64,000 bases of DNA from Mogibacterium sp. (GTDB lineage: Bacteria; Bacillota; Clostridia; Peptostreptococcales; Anaerovoracaceae). A program made the position numbers and the translations under genes. Of the stretch, positions 35,463 through 43,328 are shown piece by piece. Position 1 is the first letter of the stretch; each line of letters opens with the position of its first letter. Under the pieces are notes generated by a model, which worked only from the letters and a program-made list of their open reading frames with translations, ran no database searches and was not told where the DNA came from. The stretch covers positions 62,001 to 126,000 of the forward strand of contig JAEUGJ010000035.1 in the NCBI GenBank assembly GCA_016775335.1. Direction: 5' to 3'.

Positions 35463-36089
35463 ATGAATAAAAATGACATTACAATACGTTTGGAGAAAAA
35501 AGAAGAATACCATGAAGTAGAAAACCTAGTAAGAGAATCATTTTGGAATGTGTACCGCCCCGGTTGTCTGGAGCATTTTGTTCTGAATCAGTTGCGAAAT
35601 AATCCGGACTTCATTGCAGAACTGGATTATGTGATGGAGCTTAATGGAAAGCTGATTGGACAGACCATTTTCATGAAAGCGGTGATTAAGGCGGATGACG
35701 GGAGCGATATTCCAATCGTGACCATGGGACCGATCTGCATCACACCGGAGTTTAAGAGGAAGGGATATGGCAAGGTATTGCTGGACTATTCTCTTAATCA
35801 GGCTGCAAAGATGGGATTCGGTGCAGTATGCTTTGAAGGTAACATTGACTTCTATGGAAAGAGCGGATTCACTTATGCCGGCGAATTCGGTATTCGTTAT
35901 CATGGACTTCCGGAGGGTGAAGATGCATCGTTCTTCCTTTGCAAGGAGTTGATTCCGGGTTATTTAGATGGCATAACCGGAGAGTATGAAACACCTGCAG
36001 GATATTTTGTAGATGAAGCAAAAGCTGACGAATTTGATAAGGGTTTTCCATACAAAGAGAAACTTACGCAACCGGGACAACTTTTCTAA
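35463..36089 (+). CDS. GNAT-family N-acetyltransferase
   Basis: A 208-residue protein. The acetyl-CoA binding core is in GPICITPEFKRKGYGKVLLDYSL (the R-K-G-Y-G-K loop) and is followed by FGAVCFEGNIDFYGKSGFTYA, the beta-bulge and Tyr region of YhbS-like acetyltransferases. The substrate is unknown; the protein is longer than minimal GNATs, with about 50 extra C-terminal residues. CAGGAGG lies 7-13 bp before the ATG. It is the first intact gene of the AT-richer island. Confidence 0.85.
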   Translation: MNKNDITIRLEKKEEYHEVENLVRESFWNVYRPGCLEHFVLNQLRNNPDFIAELDYVMELNGKLIGQTIFMKAVIKADDGSDIPIVTMGPICITPEFKRKGYGKVLLDYSLNQAAKMGFGAVCFEGNIDFYGKSGFTYAGEFGIRYHGLPEGEDASFFLCKELIPGYLDGITGEYETPAGYFVDEAKADEFDKGFPYKEKLTQPGQLF

Positions 36090-36108
36090 ACGAAAAAGAT
36101 TTATGATG

Positions 36109-36133
36109 GCGGGGAGATAAAATCTCCCTGCCT
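36109..36133 (+). other. Hairpin after the GNAT gene
   Basis: GGCGGGGAGAT (36109-36119) pairs with ATCTCCCTGCC (36123-36133) around AAA, with one mismatch. There is no T run, so termination by it alone is uncertain. Confidence 0.5.
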
Positions 36134-36468
36134 GAAATCGGTAGAATTAGAGTAGTCACCGGGACGGATTGTGAAGTTGGTGTGAAACGTTATGCATATT
36201 GTCGTCGGAACCGGCTTTTTGCGCTAACGCTTCTAAGGCGATGCAGTGAGTTGATGTGCATCTGACCCGATTCGGCATAAAAATAGTACGGTTTTTCGAG
36301 GAAATTCGGGACAATTCTAATGGGACAATCCGTTAGTTGTTTGTGTTTTCTCTAATTCCAGACAAAGAACTGCTTCCTCGGCAAAAATGTTGTGCAGATT
36401 AGGGTTGAATTGCCGGAAATGCACAACACTTCACGGAAACTTCATAATGCACTTTTCTGTAGATAACC
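36134..36468. other. Non-coding stretch with one inverted repeat
   Basis: No supported gene. TGTTGTGCA (36388-36396) and TGCACAACA (36420-36428) form 9-bp inverted arms with a 23-base gap. The rest shows no recognisable frame, which fits eroded DNA beside a gene fragment. Confidence 0.4.
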
Positions 36469-36630
36469 ATGGAAGACTGGGCACGGCGACTGGATCTATT
36501 TTTGATAGCAGATGGCAGAGCGGTTCTTCAGGATACAGGTAAGATTACAGCAGAGACTGCCCAGGCAAAAGCTGAGACCGAATTTGGAAGAAGGTTAAAC
36601 GATAATGAAATGTTTAAATTGTGGAAATGA
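36469..36630 (+). pseudogene. RhuM-family protein, C-terminal fragment
   Basis: 53 codons starting MEDWARRLDLFLIADGR and continuing with V-L-Q-D-T-G-K-I-T-A-E and A-K-A-E-T-E-F correspond to the C-terminal end of RhuM virulence-family proteins (the usual pattern is W-A-x-R-L-D-x-F-L, L-x-D-A-G-K-I and A-E-x-E-F). The upstream part is gone, with a stop codon just before, and the last residues diverge. A longer but frameshifted RhuM gene lies at 39984-40768, so this is probably a leftover of a second RhuM gene. Confidence 0.6.
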
Positions 36631-36670
36631 AATAACAAGCCATCGACAGTCTGGAGGACATATTGCATGA
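36605..36670 (+). CDS. Possible truncated zinc-ribbon peptide
   Basis: A 21-codon frame MKCLNCGNEITSHRQSGGHI... starts with the C-x2-C-G-N knuckle seen at the N-terminus of many zinc-ribbon proteins, has AGAAGG upstream, and overlaps the next start codon by four bases (ATGA). The second cysteine pair is missing. It may be a remnant or a coupling leader for the following gene. Confidence 0.25.
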   Translation: MKCLNCGNEITSHRQSGGHIA

Positions 36671-37062
36671 AAGTATTAGTAATAGATGCTCAAGGCGGCG
36701 GAATCGGAAAACAAGTAGTCGCCGCGATTAAGCACAAACAGCCACATATAGAAATTACGGCAGTTGGAACAAACAGTACAGCCACAACAGCGATGCTGAA
36801 AGCCGGCGCCGATCATGCGGCGACCGGAGAAAATGCAGTTGTTGTTGGATGCCGGACCGCCGACGTAATCATTGGTCCGATTGGTATTGTTATTGCCGAT
36901 GCCATGTTTGGCGAAGTGACACCCACTATGGCAGTCGCTGTAGGTCAAAGCAGAGCAAAACGGCTGCTGATTCCTGTGAATCATTGCGATAATACCATTG
37001 TCGGTGTTTCACACCTGTCTGTCGGAAACTTAATAGAAGAAGTTCTGAAGGAAATAAAATAA
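36667..37062 (+). CDS. DUF3842-family protein
   Basis: A 131-residue protein with a Rossmann-like start, VLVIDAQGGGIGKQVV, followed by alternating strands and helices and a conserved N-H-C-D-N-T-I-V-G near the end. I recognise it as DUF3842, a small family of Clostridia without assigned function, often found near metal-handling genes. GGAGG lies 8-12 bases before the start. Followed after 150 bp by a terminator. Confidence 0.7.
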   Translation: MKVLVIDAQGGGIGKQVVAAIKHKQPHIEITAVGTNSTATTAMLKAGADHAATGENAVVVGCRTADVIIGPIGIVIADAMFGEVTPTMAVAVGQSRAKRLLIPVNHCDNTIVGVSHLSVGNLIEEVLKEIK

Positions 37063-37210
37063 TATTCTAACCGCAGATTCTTGCGCTTCTTGTTATGCAG
37101 TGGTAAAATTATCACATACTCATACAGGAAGTTGAGTAATGATGCAGAAGCATCCGATGATAAAACATTCAAAGCGAATAACAAATAACAGATGACGATA
37201 ATGTATACAC

Positions 37211-37259
37211 AAGAAGGTATACGGCTCCTCTGAAGGGGGGCGGTACGCCTTCTTTTTTT
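37211..37259 (+). terminator. Terminator after the DUF3842 gene
   Basis: AAGAAGG (37211-37217) pairs with CCTTCTT (37248-37254), extended by partly matched TATAC/GTACG, and runs into seven Ts. Confidence 0.75.
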
Positions 37260-37300
37260 GTTTGGCGTAGAAACATCTGTGAAAATTAGGAGGTATAATT

Positions 37301-37714
37301 ATGGCATGTTTTCTTGTTCCGGCTACGGAAGCTATTATCACAACGGTTGCTGCAAAGGTAATCAAGTCCAAGGAAAAAGAAGAATCGATAAAGTTCTCTC
37401 TTCCGGACGGCTCCGTTCAGGAAGCAACGAGAATTAAGTTTTCTACGAAGCTTGGCTGGCTGAACAAGCTACTCTGGGGTGGTTCTGCGCTGCTGGCGTT
37501 TGAGCATCTGTGGCATGGCGAAGTGGTTCCTTTTTTTCCATTCCTAACGGCAGTTGAAAATGGTGAAACCGCTGATATGCTGGCAGAAATGGGCAGTGCA
37601 GGCGTTATGATGGCAGTACTTGTTACGGCCGTGTGGTGTGGCATGCTTGCTGTTTCTTTTTTTATGGAAAAGAGAGCACTTCAGGATTGCAATCTCGCAA
37701 AGGAGGGAATGTAG
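37301..37714 (+). CDS. Membrane protein of unknown function (pair member 1)
   Basis: A 137-residue protein. The N-terminus has a weakly hydrophobic helix ending in a charged patch KSKEKEESI; residues about 52-72 and 96-122 are clear membrane helices. TTAGGAGG precedes the start. It is 3 bp upstream of the next membrane gene, so the two are co-translated and probably work together. Histidines and tryptophans near the first helix (EHLWHGEVVPFF) might bind a cofactor, but no family function is known to me. Confidence 0.65.
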   Translation: MACFLVPATEAIITTVAAKVIKSKEKEESIKFSLPDGSVQEATRIKFSTKLGWLNKLLWGGSALLAFEHLWHGEVVPFFPFLTAVENGETADMLAEMGSAGVMMAVLVTAVWCGMLAVSFFMEKRALQDCNLAKEGM

Positions 37715-37717
37715 AGT

Positions 37718-38032
37718 ATGACATTACTGACAACGGTTTTTGCGGCAATAATTGCTACGGTCATCTGGTATAAAGGTGCGCCCCAAAGTGAAATGAAAGT
37801 TGGGACTCTTTGCTGGATGTACTGGGGTGCATCTCTGATGTGGCTGGTGGATGCAATTTTCGAGTATGCAGAACTTGGGGCGGAGTATTTTACCCCTGCT
37901 CCTGTGGATATGCTGAATGATTTTTACCTGGGTCTGTCTGTTGTAGCTCTGGGGCTCATCATCTGGCTGGTTATTCTGTTAGTGAAAGATCCGAAGGGCG
38001 TTGTGAAAGCAGCGTTATTCAAGAAGAAATAA
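37718..38032 (+). CDS. Membrane protein of unknown function (pair member 2)
   Basis: A 104-residue protein with three membrane helices (about 3-18, 27-47, 70-92) and a basic C-terminus (KDPKGVVKAALFKKK). An acidic loop FEYAELGAEYFTPAPVD separates the second and third helices. It directly follows the previous gene and presumably forms a complex with its product. Function not recognised. Confidence 0.65.
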   Translation: MTLLTTVFAAIIATVIWYKGAPQSEMKVGTLCWMYWGASLMWLVDAIFEYAELGAEYFTPAPVDMLNDFYLGLSVVALGLIIWLVILLVKDPKGVVKAALFKKK

Positions 38033-38044
38033 GTGATATGGTCG

Positions 38045-38073
38045 AGCGGTTCTGTTTGAAATGCAGAACCGCT
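38045..38073 (+). terminator. Hairpin after the membrane-protein pair
   Basis: AGCGGTTCTG (38045-38054) and CAGAACCGCT (38064-38073) form a perfect 10-bp stem 12 bp after the stop codon. The following ATTGTCG is a poor T tract, so termination is probable rather than certain. Confidence 0.6.
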
Positions 38074-38211
38074 ATTGTCGTATTTGGGGTTGAAACGGAA
38101 TGCACTTGAATCTTCATATATTACTCACATAAGTTCGATTGACTTCTAAGTCCTGAAACATTAAAGTTAAGGGAATAAAGAAATCGGAATTTGGCGAAGG
38201 AGTGTGAATGG

Positions 38212-38595
38212 ATGAAAAAGAAAATAATTCTATCAATAGCGTTTCTGATCAGTTTATTACCAATGTTATTTAACCAATATGGCGGATTAAAAGGTGTACA
38301 GGAAATTACTGGCTTGATAAATCTACTCAATCCTATTGGAATAGTGTCTGTCATTTTGTTTGTTTTAGGAGTATGGTTTCCCTTCAAGAAACGAGTTGTT
38401 AGTAAAAGTTTAGGCGCATTAGGCGTGATTGGGATTGTGGTCTCCGAAATATATAAATTCCTCACCTGGCATACATTGACTGTCACCGGTGAAGTCAGTT
38501 TACAGAATAGCATTCGATTAGCATTCCCCGAGTTTTATATAGGATTGACCATTTCTTTGGTAATGGTGATTGCTTATTTTGTGATTAACAAGTAA
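38212..38595 (+). CDS. Small membrane protein of unknown function
   Basis: A 127-residue protein with four hydrophobic helices and very few charged residues. The start at 38212 (MKKKIILSIAF) has GAAGGAG upstream; an earlier in-frame ATG at 38191 overlaps that site. Not recognised. It is AT-rich like its neighbours. Confidence 0.55.
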   Translation: MKKKIILSIAFLISLLPMLFNQYGGLKGVQEITGLINLLNPIGIVSVILFVLGVWFPFKKRVVSKSLGALGVIGIVVSEIYKFLTWHTLTVTGEVSLQNSIRLAFPEFYIGLTISLVMVIAYFVINK

Positions 38596-38780
38596 ACCTG
38601 GCATAAGGACAACTTCAAGTTTATTAAAACCTTATATACGAACATACATAAGCTATCTGCAAGCGAAATTAGAAAGGTATTAATTGATAGTGCAAAAGAG
38701 AATAAAAACCTTAACGGTCTATGCGCGTCAAGAGGTACACTGAATGTTTATAGATCATATCTACTATGTAGGAGGCATTT
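38596..38780 (+). other. Open but start-less frame, possible gene remnant
   Basis: The frame directly after the previous stop stays open for about 61 codons to 38783 without an ATG and reads D-N-F-K-F-I-K-T-L-Y and L-S-A-S-E-I-R-K-V-L, which looks protein-like. It may be the end of a lost gene. No family was recognised. Confidence 0.25.
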
Positions 38781-39038
38781 ATGAAAAAGTCAATTATCTA
38801 TGCCACAACGGCTATTATATGTAGTATTGTTGCCTGTTTTCTTGATGAATATACAGGGGCTATGTGTATGCTTGGATGGTGTGTTGCCCCGATATTTGCT
38901 GTAATGGCTATTGTTAATTGCTTTATAAAAGATCAAAGCAAGATATTCGAATATTCAATTATATGGGTAGGGGTATATGTTGTTATTGGAGGAATTATTA
39001 TGGTGTTTTACAACATGTGGATAATTAGCAAGATGTAG
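38781..39038 (+). CDS. Small membrane protein of unknown function
   Basis: An 85-residue protein with three hydrophobic helices, cysteines in the first and second (SIVACFLDE, CMLGWC) and no recognisable domain. TAGGAGG lies 7 bp before the ATG, a good site. The N-terminal helix could be a signal anchor. Its neighbours are remnants, so it may be a cargo gene of the island. Confidence 0.5.
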   Translation: MKKSIIYATTAIICSIVACFLDEYTGAMCMLGWCVAPIFAVMAIVNCFIKDQSKIFEYSIIWVGVYVVIGGIIMVFYNMWIISKM

Positions 39039-39095
39039 AGATTCCAATTTCTACATCTGCATGAACTGAATGTTATAATCCTCTTGCGATGAGTA

Positions 39096-39557
39096 TTGTA
39101 TACCTTGATGGCTCTATTCTGGAATGACGACTTTTACTATGTTGTGGGATACTCGGAGAAACATGACAATATCTCGTCTTTCCGTGCGGACCGTATCTGT
39201 CATGTACAGTTTCTGGTGGAAAAAGCAGTAAAACGACCAAAGAATTTTTCTCTTGATCGATATTCTCGTCAGATATTTGAAATGTATGATGGTGATACTG
39301 TAAGAGTAACACTTGAGTGCAAGAATCATCTTATGAAATATGTGATTGATCGTTTCGGTGAACGTGTAAAAACTGAAATTGCAACTGACGAGACTTTCTA
39401 TGCATATCCAGAAGTGGCTCTTAGCCCCAATTTCTACAGTTGGCTATTTAAGTTTGCGGGTGAAATAATACTTATATCACCAGAGCGAGCAAGAAAGGAA
39501 TATATCGAAAAAGCACCATATCAGTTTGGCTCTATAAACTTTTTAGGGGTTTTGTAA
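39096..39557 (+). pseudogene. WYL-domain regulator, N-terminally truncated
   Basis: About 150 codons match the WYL domain of YafY-like regulators: LMALFWNDDFYYVVGYSEKH, then F-R-A-D-R-I, R-P-K-N-F and M-Y-D-G-D-T-V-R-V-T-L-E-C, and a final S-P-N-F-Y-S-W-L-F-K-F. The N-terminal HTH domain that every such regulator needs is absent; a stop codon lies two codons before the possible TTG start and there is no binding site. The C-terminus also diverges. I regard it as a remnant. Confidence 0.65.
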
Positions 39558-39983
39558 TTGATGATGTGTGATGTGTACCCCTTGTCAAGGCCAACATTGA
39601 TTTTTAGGGGTGTCTGATAACACCACCTATGATATACTTCGTTTACTTTGCTGATATGGAGGATAGTGCAATGCAGGGGTGCAACATGAGTGCCATATCA
39701 GTTTTGCAGGAGGCAGTGCGTGATGTGCTGCCTTTTATCTTGTCTGTAAGGAACTGCCTCCTGGAAATCAAAGCAATAACCCCCGGGGTCTGGGGCAGAG
39801 CCCCAGTACCACTATTTCTTATTCGGCGAATATACTGGGAGCGGATAAATTCCAGTATATAAAATAACAGAGAACTTTCTATGCAGCAGAAATAACAGAC
39901 GTATAGGATGAATGTACAAGCACCTGACTATAATGTTACCGGAAAAGACGATATCGAACACCACTTGGAGGGTGAAGAGAAAT
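39558..39983. other. Non-coding stretch with three strong hairpins
   Basis: No convincing gene; a 77-codon frame at 39629-39862 has no family features. Inverted repeats: CAGGAGGCAGT (39707-39717) with its complement (39753-39763); CTGGGGC (39790-39796) with GCCCCAG (39800-39806); ATATACTGG (39830-39838) with CCAGTATAT (39852-39860). CCTTGTCAAGG is a palindrome at 39580. The density of structure suggests an RNA or the edge of a lost mobile element. Confidence 0.5.
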
Positions 39984-40768
39984 ATGGGAGACAAAAACGA
40001 ATTAGTATTATTTGAAACGGAAGATAACGCTGTCAAACTTGAAGTACCTTTTGATAGTGAAACGGTGTGGCTGAGTGCAAATCAAATGGCCGTACTATTT
40101 GATAGAGACGAGAAAACCATTAGAAAACATGTAAATAATGTTTTTTCTGAGGAGGAAGTCGATAAAGGCAACAACACGCAAAAAATGCGTGTTGTTGGTG
40201 TGAAGCAAAAGGTGCCATTTTACACCCTCGATGTAATCATCTCCGTCGGATATCGAGTTAAATCTAAGAGAGGTGTTGAATTCAGAAAATGGGCAAATTC
40301 AGTTCTTAAACAATATATATACAGGGTTATGCTGTAAATAATAATCGTATTGCGCAACTCGGTGAAGTAATACAGATTATGAAAAGAACTCAGAATGCGC
40401 TTGACTCGAAACAAGTGCTTAATGTAATTCAGAAATACAGCAAAGCATTGGAATTGCTTGATTCATATGATCACCAGAATATGGAACGCCCTAAGGGAAA
40501 TACTGCAACATATGAACTCACTTACGAAGAATGCATGGATGTTATAGCACAGATGCGATTTGGAGCAGAATCAGATTTGTTCGGCAAAGAGAAAGATGAT
40601 TCTTTCAAAGGCAGTATTGGAAACATATACCAATCTTTTGCCGGACAGGAACTGTATCCGACATTAGAAGAGAAGGCCGCACATCTTTTGTACTTTAGAA
40701 AAGAAAGAAATGATGATTACCGTTATTATGAATTGTTTAAGGCCATAGATGGAGGTAAACAAAAATGA
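39984..40768 (+). pseudogene. RhuM/Fic-type protein, frameshifted and truncated
   Basis: The first part (39984 to about 40316) is a RhuM domain: V-W-L-S-A-N-Q-M-A-V-L-F-D, I-R-K-H-V-N-N-V-F, F-Y-T-L-D-V-I-I-S-V-G-Y-R-V. After K-Q-Y-I the frame breaks in a short TATATATA run; moving by one base restores Q-G-Y-A-V-N-N-N-R and a C-terminal part that leads into the start of a Fic/Doc region (E-K-A-A-H-L-L-Y-F). The Fic catalytic H-x-F-x-D-G-N-K/R motif that should follow is missing and is replaced by an unrelated tail. Both a frameshift and a deletion therefore disable it. GGAGGGTGAAGA precedes the start. Confidence 0.7.
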
Positions 40769-40971
40769 AAAAGGAACAACGATTTGAGGTAATTTATTCA
40801 CAGGGGTCCGTTAATGTTACAGAAATATGGGTAGATAAAGAGACCGGAGTAAACTATTTATATCATGCCAGTGGTTACTCCGGAGGGCTGACCCCATTAT
40901 TAGACAGTGAAGGGAAGCCTGTTATTTCAACAATTCGTAATAGTTATGATGACAGCTGTATCGTAGTTTAA
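40765..40971 (+). CDS. DUF6440-family small protein
   Basis: A 68-residue protein: R-F-E-V-I-Y-S, I-W-V-D-K-E-T-G-V-N-Y-L-Y-H, G-Y-S-G-G-L-T-P-L-L-D and G-K-P-V. This pattern I recognise as DUF6440, a short beta-rich family of Bacillota with no known function. The start overlaps the end of the truncated RhuM/Fic frame by four bases and uses GGAGG upstream (40751-40755). Intact by length. Confidence 0.65.
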   Translation: MKKEQRFEVIYSQGSVNVTEIWVDKETGVNYLYHASGYSGGLTPLLDSEGKPVISTIRNSYDDSCIVV

Positions 40972-41035
40972 GCAAAGAGGAAACAATATGATAAGCAAAA
41001 GAATGTGAGAGTATCAAAGAAGGACGAAGAAGTAA

Positions 41036-41761
41036 ATGAGAGTATTCATACAAGCAAAAAACGGAACTCCAACAGACCAGGACCACTTTAACGCATACAT
41101 TGGATTCCGGGAAATGGGTTTTGAAACAGTATTTTTTGAAACATTTGAGGAATTGTCAGAAAGCAAAATGGACGATGTGGTGGTGGGATACATCGGTACC
41201 GTTGCTGCTCGTTTAAGAGATTTTAACAGAGAAATTGAGGATATGGATTATCCGGAGGTTTTGCGCAAATACCTCAAACGTCGCCTATGGAAGAGTACGG
41301 CAAATATGGTAAACTCCAACCCGGAGATGTGGCCTGTTTTTATGAAACCGATTCACAACAAAAAATTCAAAGGCCGAATTATTCGAGAACCGGCGGATTT
41401 GATCGGATGCGGAAGTTACTATGAGGACTATCCGGTATACTGCAGCGAGGTAAAAGAAATTATCGCTGAATTCCGGGTGTTCGTTCTGTATGGAGAGATT
41501 ATCGACGTGCGAAGATACGGCGGCCGGTGGGATGTTGCGTGCGATGCGGATGTCGTGGAATCCTGCGTGAAGGATTTTGAGGGGGCACCGAAGGCATATG
41601 CACTGGATTTTGGCGTGACCAAAGATGGTGAAACCATTCTGGTGGAAGTAAACAATACCTGCTCAATCGGGAGCTATGGGTTGGAACCGGTTCTTTATGC
41701 GCGATTCCTGTCCGCAAGGTGGGCGGAATTGACCGGAACGACGGACGAGTGCAGGTTCTGA
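41036..41761 (+). CDS. ATP-grasp domain protein
   Basis: A 241-residue protein of the small ATP-grasp group (DUF4343-like). The middle has W-P-V-F-M-K-P (ATP lysine), then E-F-R-V-F-V-L-Y-G-E-I-I-D-V-R-R-Y-G-G, and the metal-binding end Y-A-L-D-F-G-V-T-K-D-G-E-T-I-L-V-E-V-N-N, ending with N. Members ligate a carboxylate to an amine, or modify peptides; no substrate is evident. GAAGGACGAAG precedes the start. A rearranged copy of its 3' end, 61 bp long, lies after the next gene at 43254-43314. Confidence 0.75.
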   Translation: MRVFIQAKNGTPTDQDHFNAYIGFREMGFETVFFETFEELSESKMDDVVVGYIGTVAARLRDFNREIEDMDYPEVLRKYLKRRLWKSTANMVNSNPEMWPVFMKPIHNKKFKGRIIREPADLIGCGSYYEDYPVYCSEVKEIIAEFRVFVLYGEIIDVRRYGGRWDVACDADVVESCVKDFEGAPKAYALDFGVTKDGETILVEVNNTCSIGSYGLEPVLYARFLSARWAELTGTTDECRF

Positions 41762-41830
41762 GTGGTGAACTGCTAAACATTTCGATATATTGCTCAATTT
41801 TGGATATTATGTGACAACTACTCTATGTTA

Positions 41831-41909
41831 AAAAATGCGGAAACCATACAAAATGCTATATAAAAAAATGCGGAAACATGCTAAAATAACAATAATAAAA
41901 ATGCGGAAA
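41831..41909 (+). repeat. Three AAAAATGCGGAAA repeats, exactly 33 bp apart
   Basis: Copies start at 41831, 41864 and 41897. The 20 bases after the first two copies are also alike (both contain CAT, AAAAT and an ATA-rich end), so it is a short tandem array of 33-bp units; the third copy runs into the ribosome binding site GGAAAGGAG of the ATPase gene. The 33-bp period is three helical turns, which suits cooperative binding of a protein to one face of the DNA. Confidence 0.8.
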
Positions 41910-41922
41910 GGAGAAGGTAGGC

Positions 41923-43251
41923 ATGTTTAAACGTAAAATATACACAAAAATGCAAGAATGGAAAAAGGAGTCAAACGGAAGAACAGCGCTCTTGATTGAG
42001 GGAGCAAGACGAATCGGTAAATCAACAGTAGTTGAAGAATTCGCAAAAAACGAATATGAGAGCTATATATTGATAGATTTTTCAAATGCATCAAGGGAAA
42101 CTAAAGAACTTTTTGATGATGTATCCGATTTGAATTTCTTATTTCTGCAGTTGCAGCTACAATATAGGGTAGATTTAAAGGAAAGAAAATCACTAATTAT
42201 ATTCGATGAAATTCAACTTTGCCCGACAGCACGACAAGCAATCAAATCCCTGGTTGCCGACCATCGATATGATTATATTGAAACAGGATCACTTATTTCC
42301 ATTAAGAAAAACGTGAAAGATATCCTAATCCCCAGTGAGGAAAGAAAAATCAGTATGTATCCGATGGATTATGAAGAATTTTTGTGGGCGATTGGAGACG
42401 ATGTAACATTTTCATTATTAAGAAAGTGTTTTGATATGAATCAGGGCTTAGGAGATGCGATTAACCGCAGGCAGTTGCGACAATTTCGTCTGTATATGCT
42501 GATTGGTGGAATGCCGCAGGCGATATCTACCTATATTGAAACGAACAATTTCAGAAAAGTAGATGAAATAAAAAGAGATATCTTGAATCTGTATGAAAGT
42601 GATTTTGCCAAAATTGATTCGACAGGGCGGTTAGCAATGCTGTTTGATGCAATCCCGGCTCAGTTAAATAAAAATTCGGCCAGATATCAGGCCGGTAGTG
42701 TGTTGAATGGTGAGAAACAGGATAAAATATTAGAACTGATCGCAGAACTAAAAGATTCAAAGACCGTATTGGTCGCATATAATACAAATGATCCGGATGC
42801 CGGTATGGCGAGCACAAAGGATTTGTCGAGATTTAAAATGTTTTTAGGCGACACAGGTTTATTTGTAACCTTAATGTTTAAAGATAAAGATTTTACGGAA
42901 AATGAGATTTACGAGAAACTGTTAAATGATAAATTGAGTGTGAATCTAGGCTATCTGTATGAAAATGTTGTTGCTCAGTGTTTGGCATCGAATGGAAATG
43001 AATTGTTCTATCATACAATCATGAATAATAAATCTAAACACAATTATGAAATTGATTTTATTTTAGCAAGAAAGAATAAAATAATTCCCATAGAGGTAAA
43101 ATCATCGGGCTATAAAACGCACAAATCACTTGATGTGTTTACGGAAAAATATTCAAGAAGAATATGTAAAAGATATCTGGTTTATACAAAAGATGTGAGT
43201 AAAGATCAGGATATTTTTTGTATACCGGTTTATATGACACCATTTTTATAA
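41923..43251 (+). CDS. AAA-family ATPase with DUF4143-type C-terminus
   Basis: A 442-residue protein of a large family common in anaerobes. The N-terminal AAA_14 domain has Walker A G-A-R-R-I-G-K-S-T (about 27-35) and Walker B L-I-I-F-D-E-I-Q. The middle has M-Y-P-M-D-Y-E-E-F-L-W-A and L-I-G-G-M-P-Q-A. The C-terminal DUF4143 part ends in a restriction-enzyme-like region, H-N-Y-E-I-D-F-I-L-A-R-K and I-P-I-E-V-K-S-S-G, which has the D-(E)-x-K order of a nuclease fold. Full length. It is AT-rich and flanked by ATP-grasp gene fragments, so it was probably acquired or moved. Confidence 0.85.
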   Translation: MFKRKIYTKMQEWKKESNGRTALLIEGARRIGKSTVVEEFAKNEYESYILIDFSNASRETKELFDDVSDLNFLFLQLQLQYRVDLKERKSLIIFDEIQLCPTARQAIKSLVADHRYDYIETGSLISIKKNVKDILIPSEERKISMYPMDYEEFLWAIGDDVTFSLLRKCFDMNQGLGDAINRRQLRQFRLYMLIGGMPQAISTYIETNNFRKVDEIKRDILNLYESDFAKIDSTGRLAMLFDAIPAQLNKNSARYQAGSVLNGEKQDKILELIAELKDSKTVLVAYNTNDPDAGMASTKDLSRFKMFLGDTGLFVTLMFKDKDFTENEIYEKLLNDKLSVNLGYLYENVVAQCLASNGNELFYHTIMNNKSKHNYEIDFILARKNKIIPIEVKSSGYKTHKSLDVFTEKYSRRICKRYLVYTKDVSKDQDIFCIPVYMTPFL

Positions 43252-43253
43252 AT

Positions 43254-43314
43254 TCTTGCGTGAAGAATTTCGAGGGGGCACCGAAGGCATATGCCCGGAA
43301 CAACGGACGAGTGC
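43254..43314 (+). pseudogene. Shortened second copy of the ATP-grasp gene end
   Basis: 43254-43294 matches 41561-41601 at 38 of 41 bases, and 43295-43314 matches 41733-41752 at 19 of 20. The 131 bases that lie between these segments in the intact gene are absent. The copy starts three bases after the ATPase stop codon. Confidence 0.8.
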
Positions 43315-43328
43315 TTTTAACCGTGCGT

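Noticed and set aside
39629..39862. 77-codon plus-strand frame in the hairpin-rich gap
   Set aside because: No ribosome binding site and no recognisable composition; it spans two of the hairpins.
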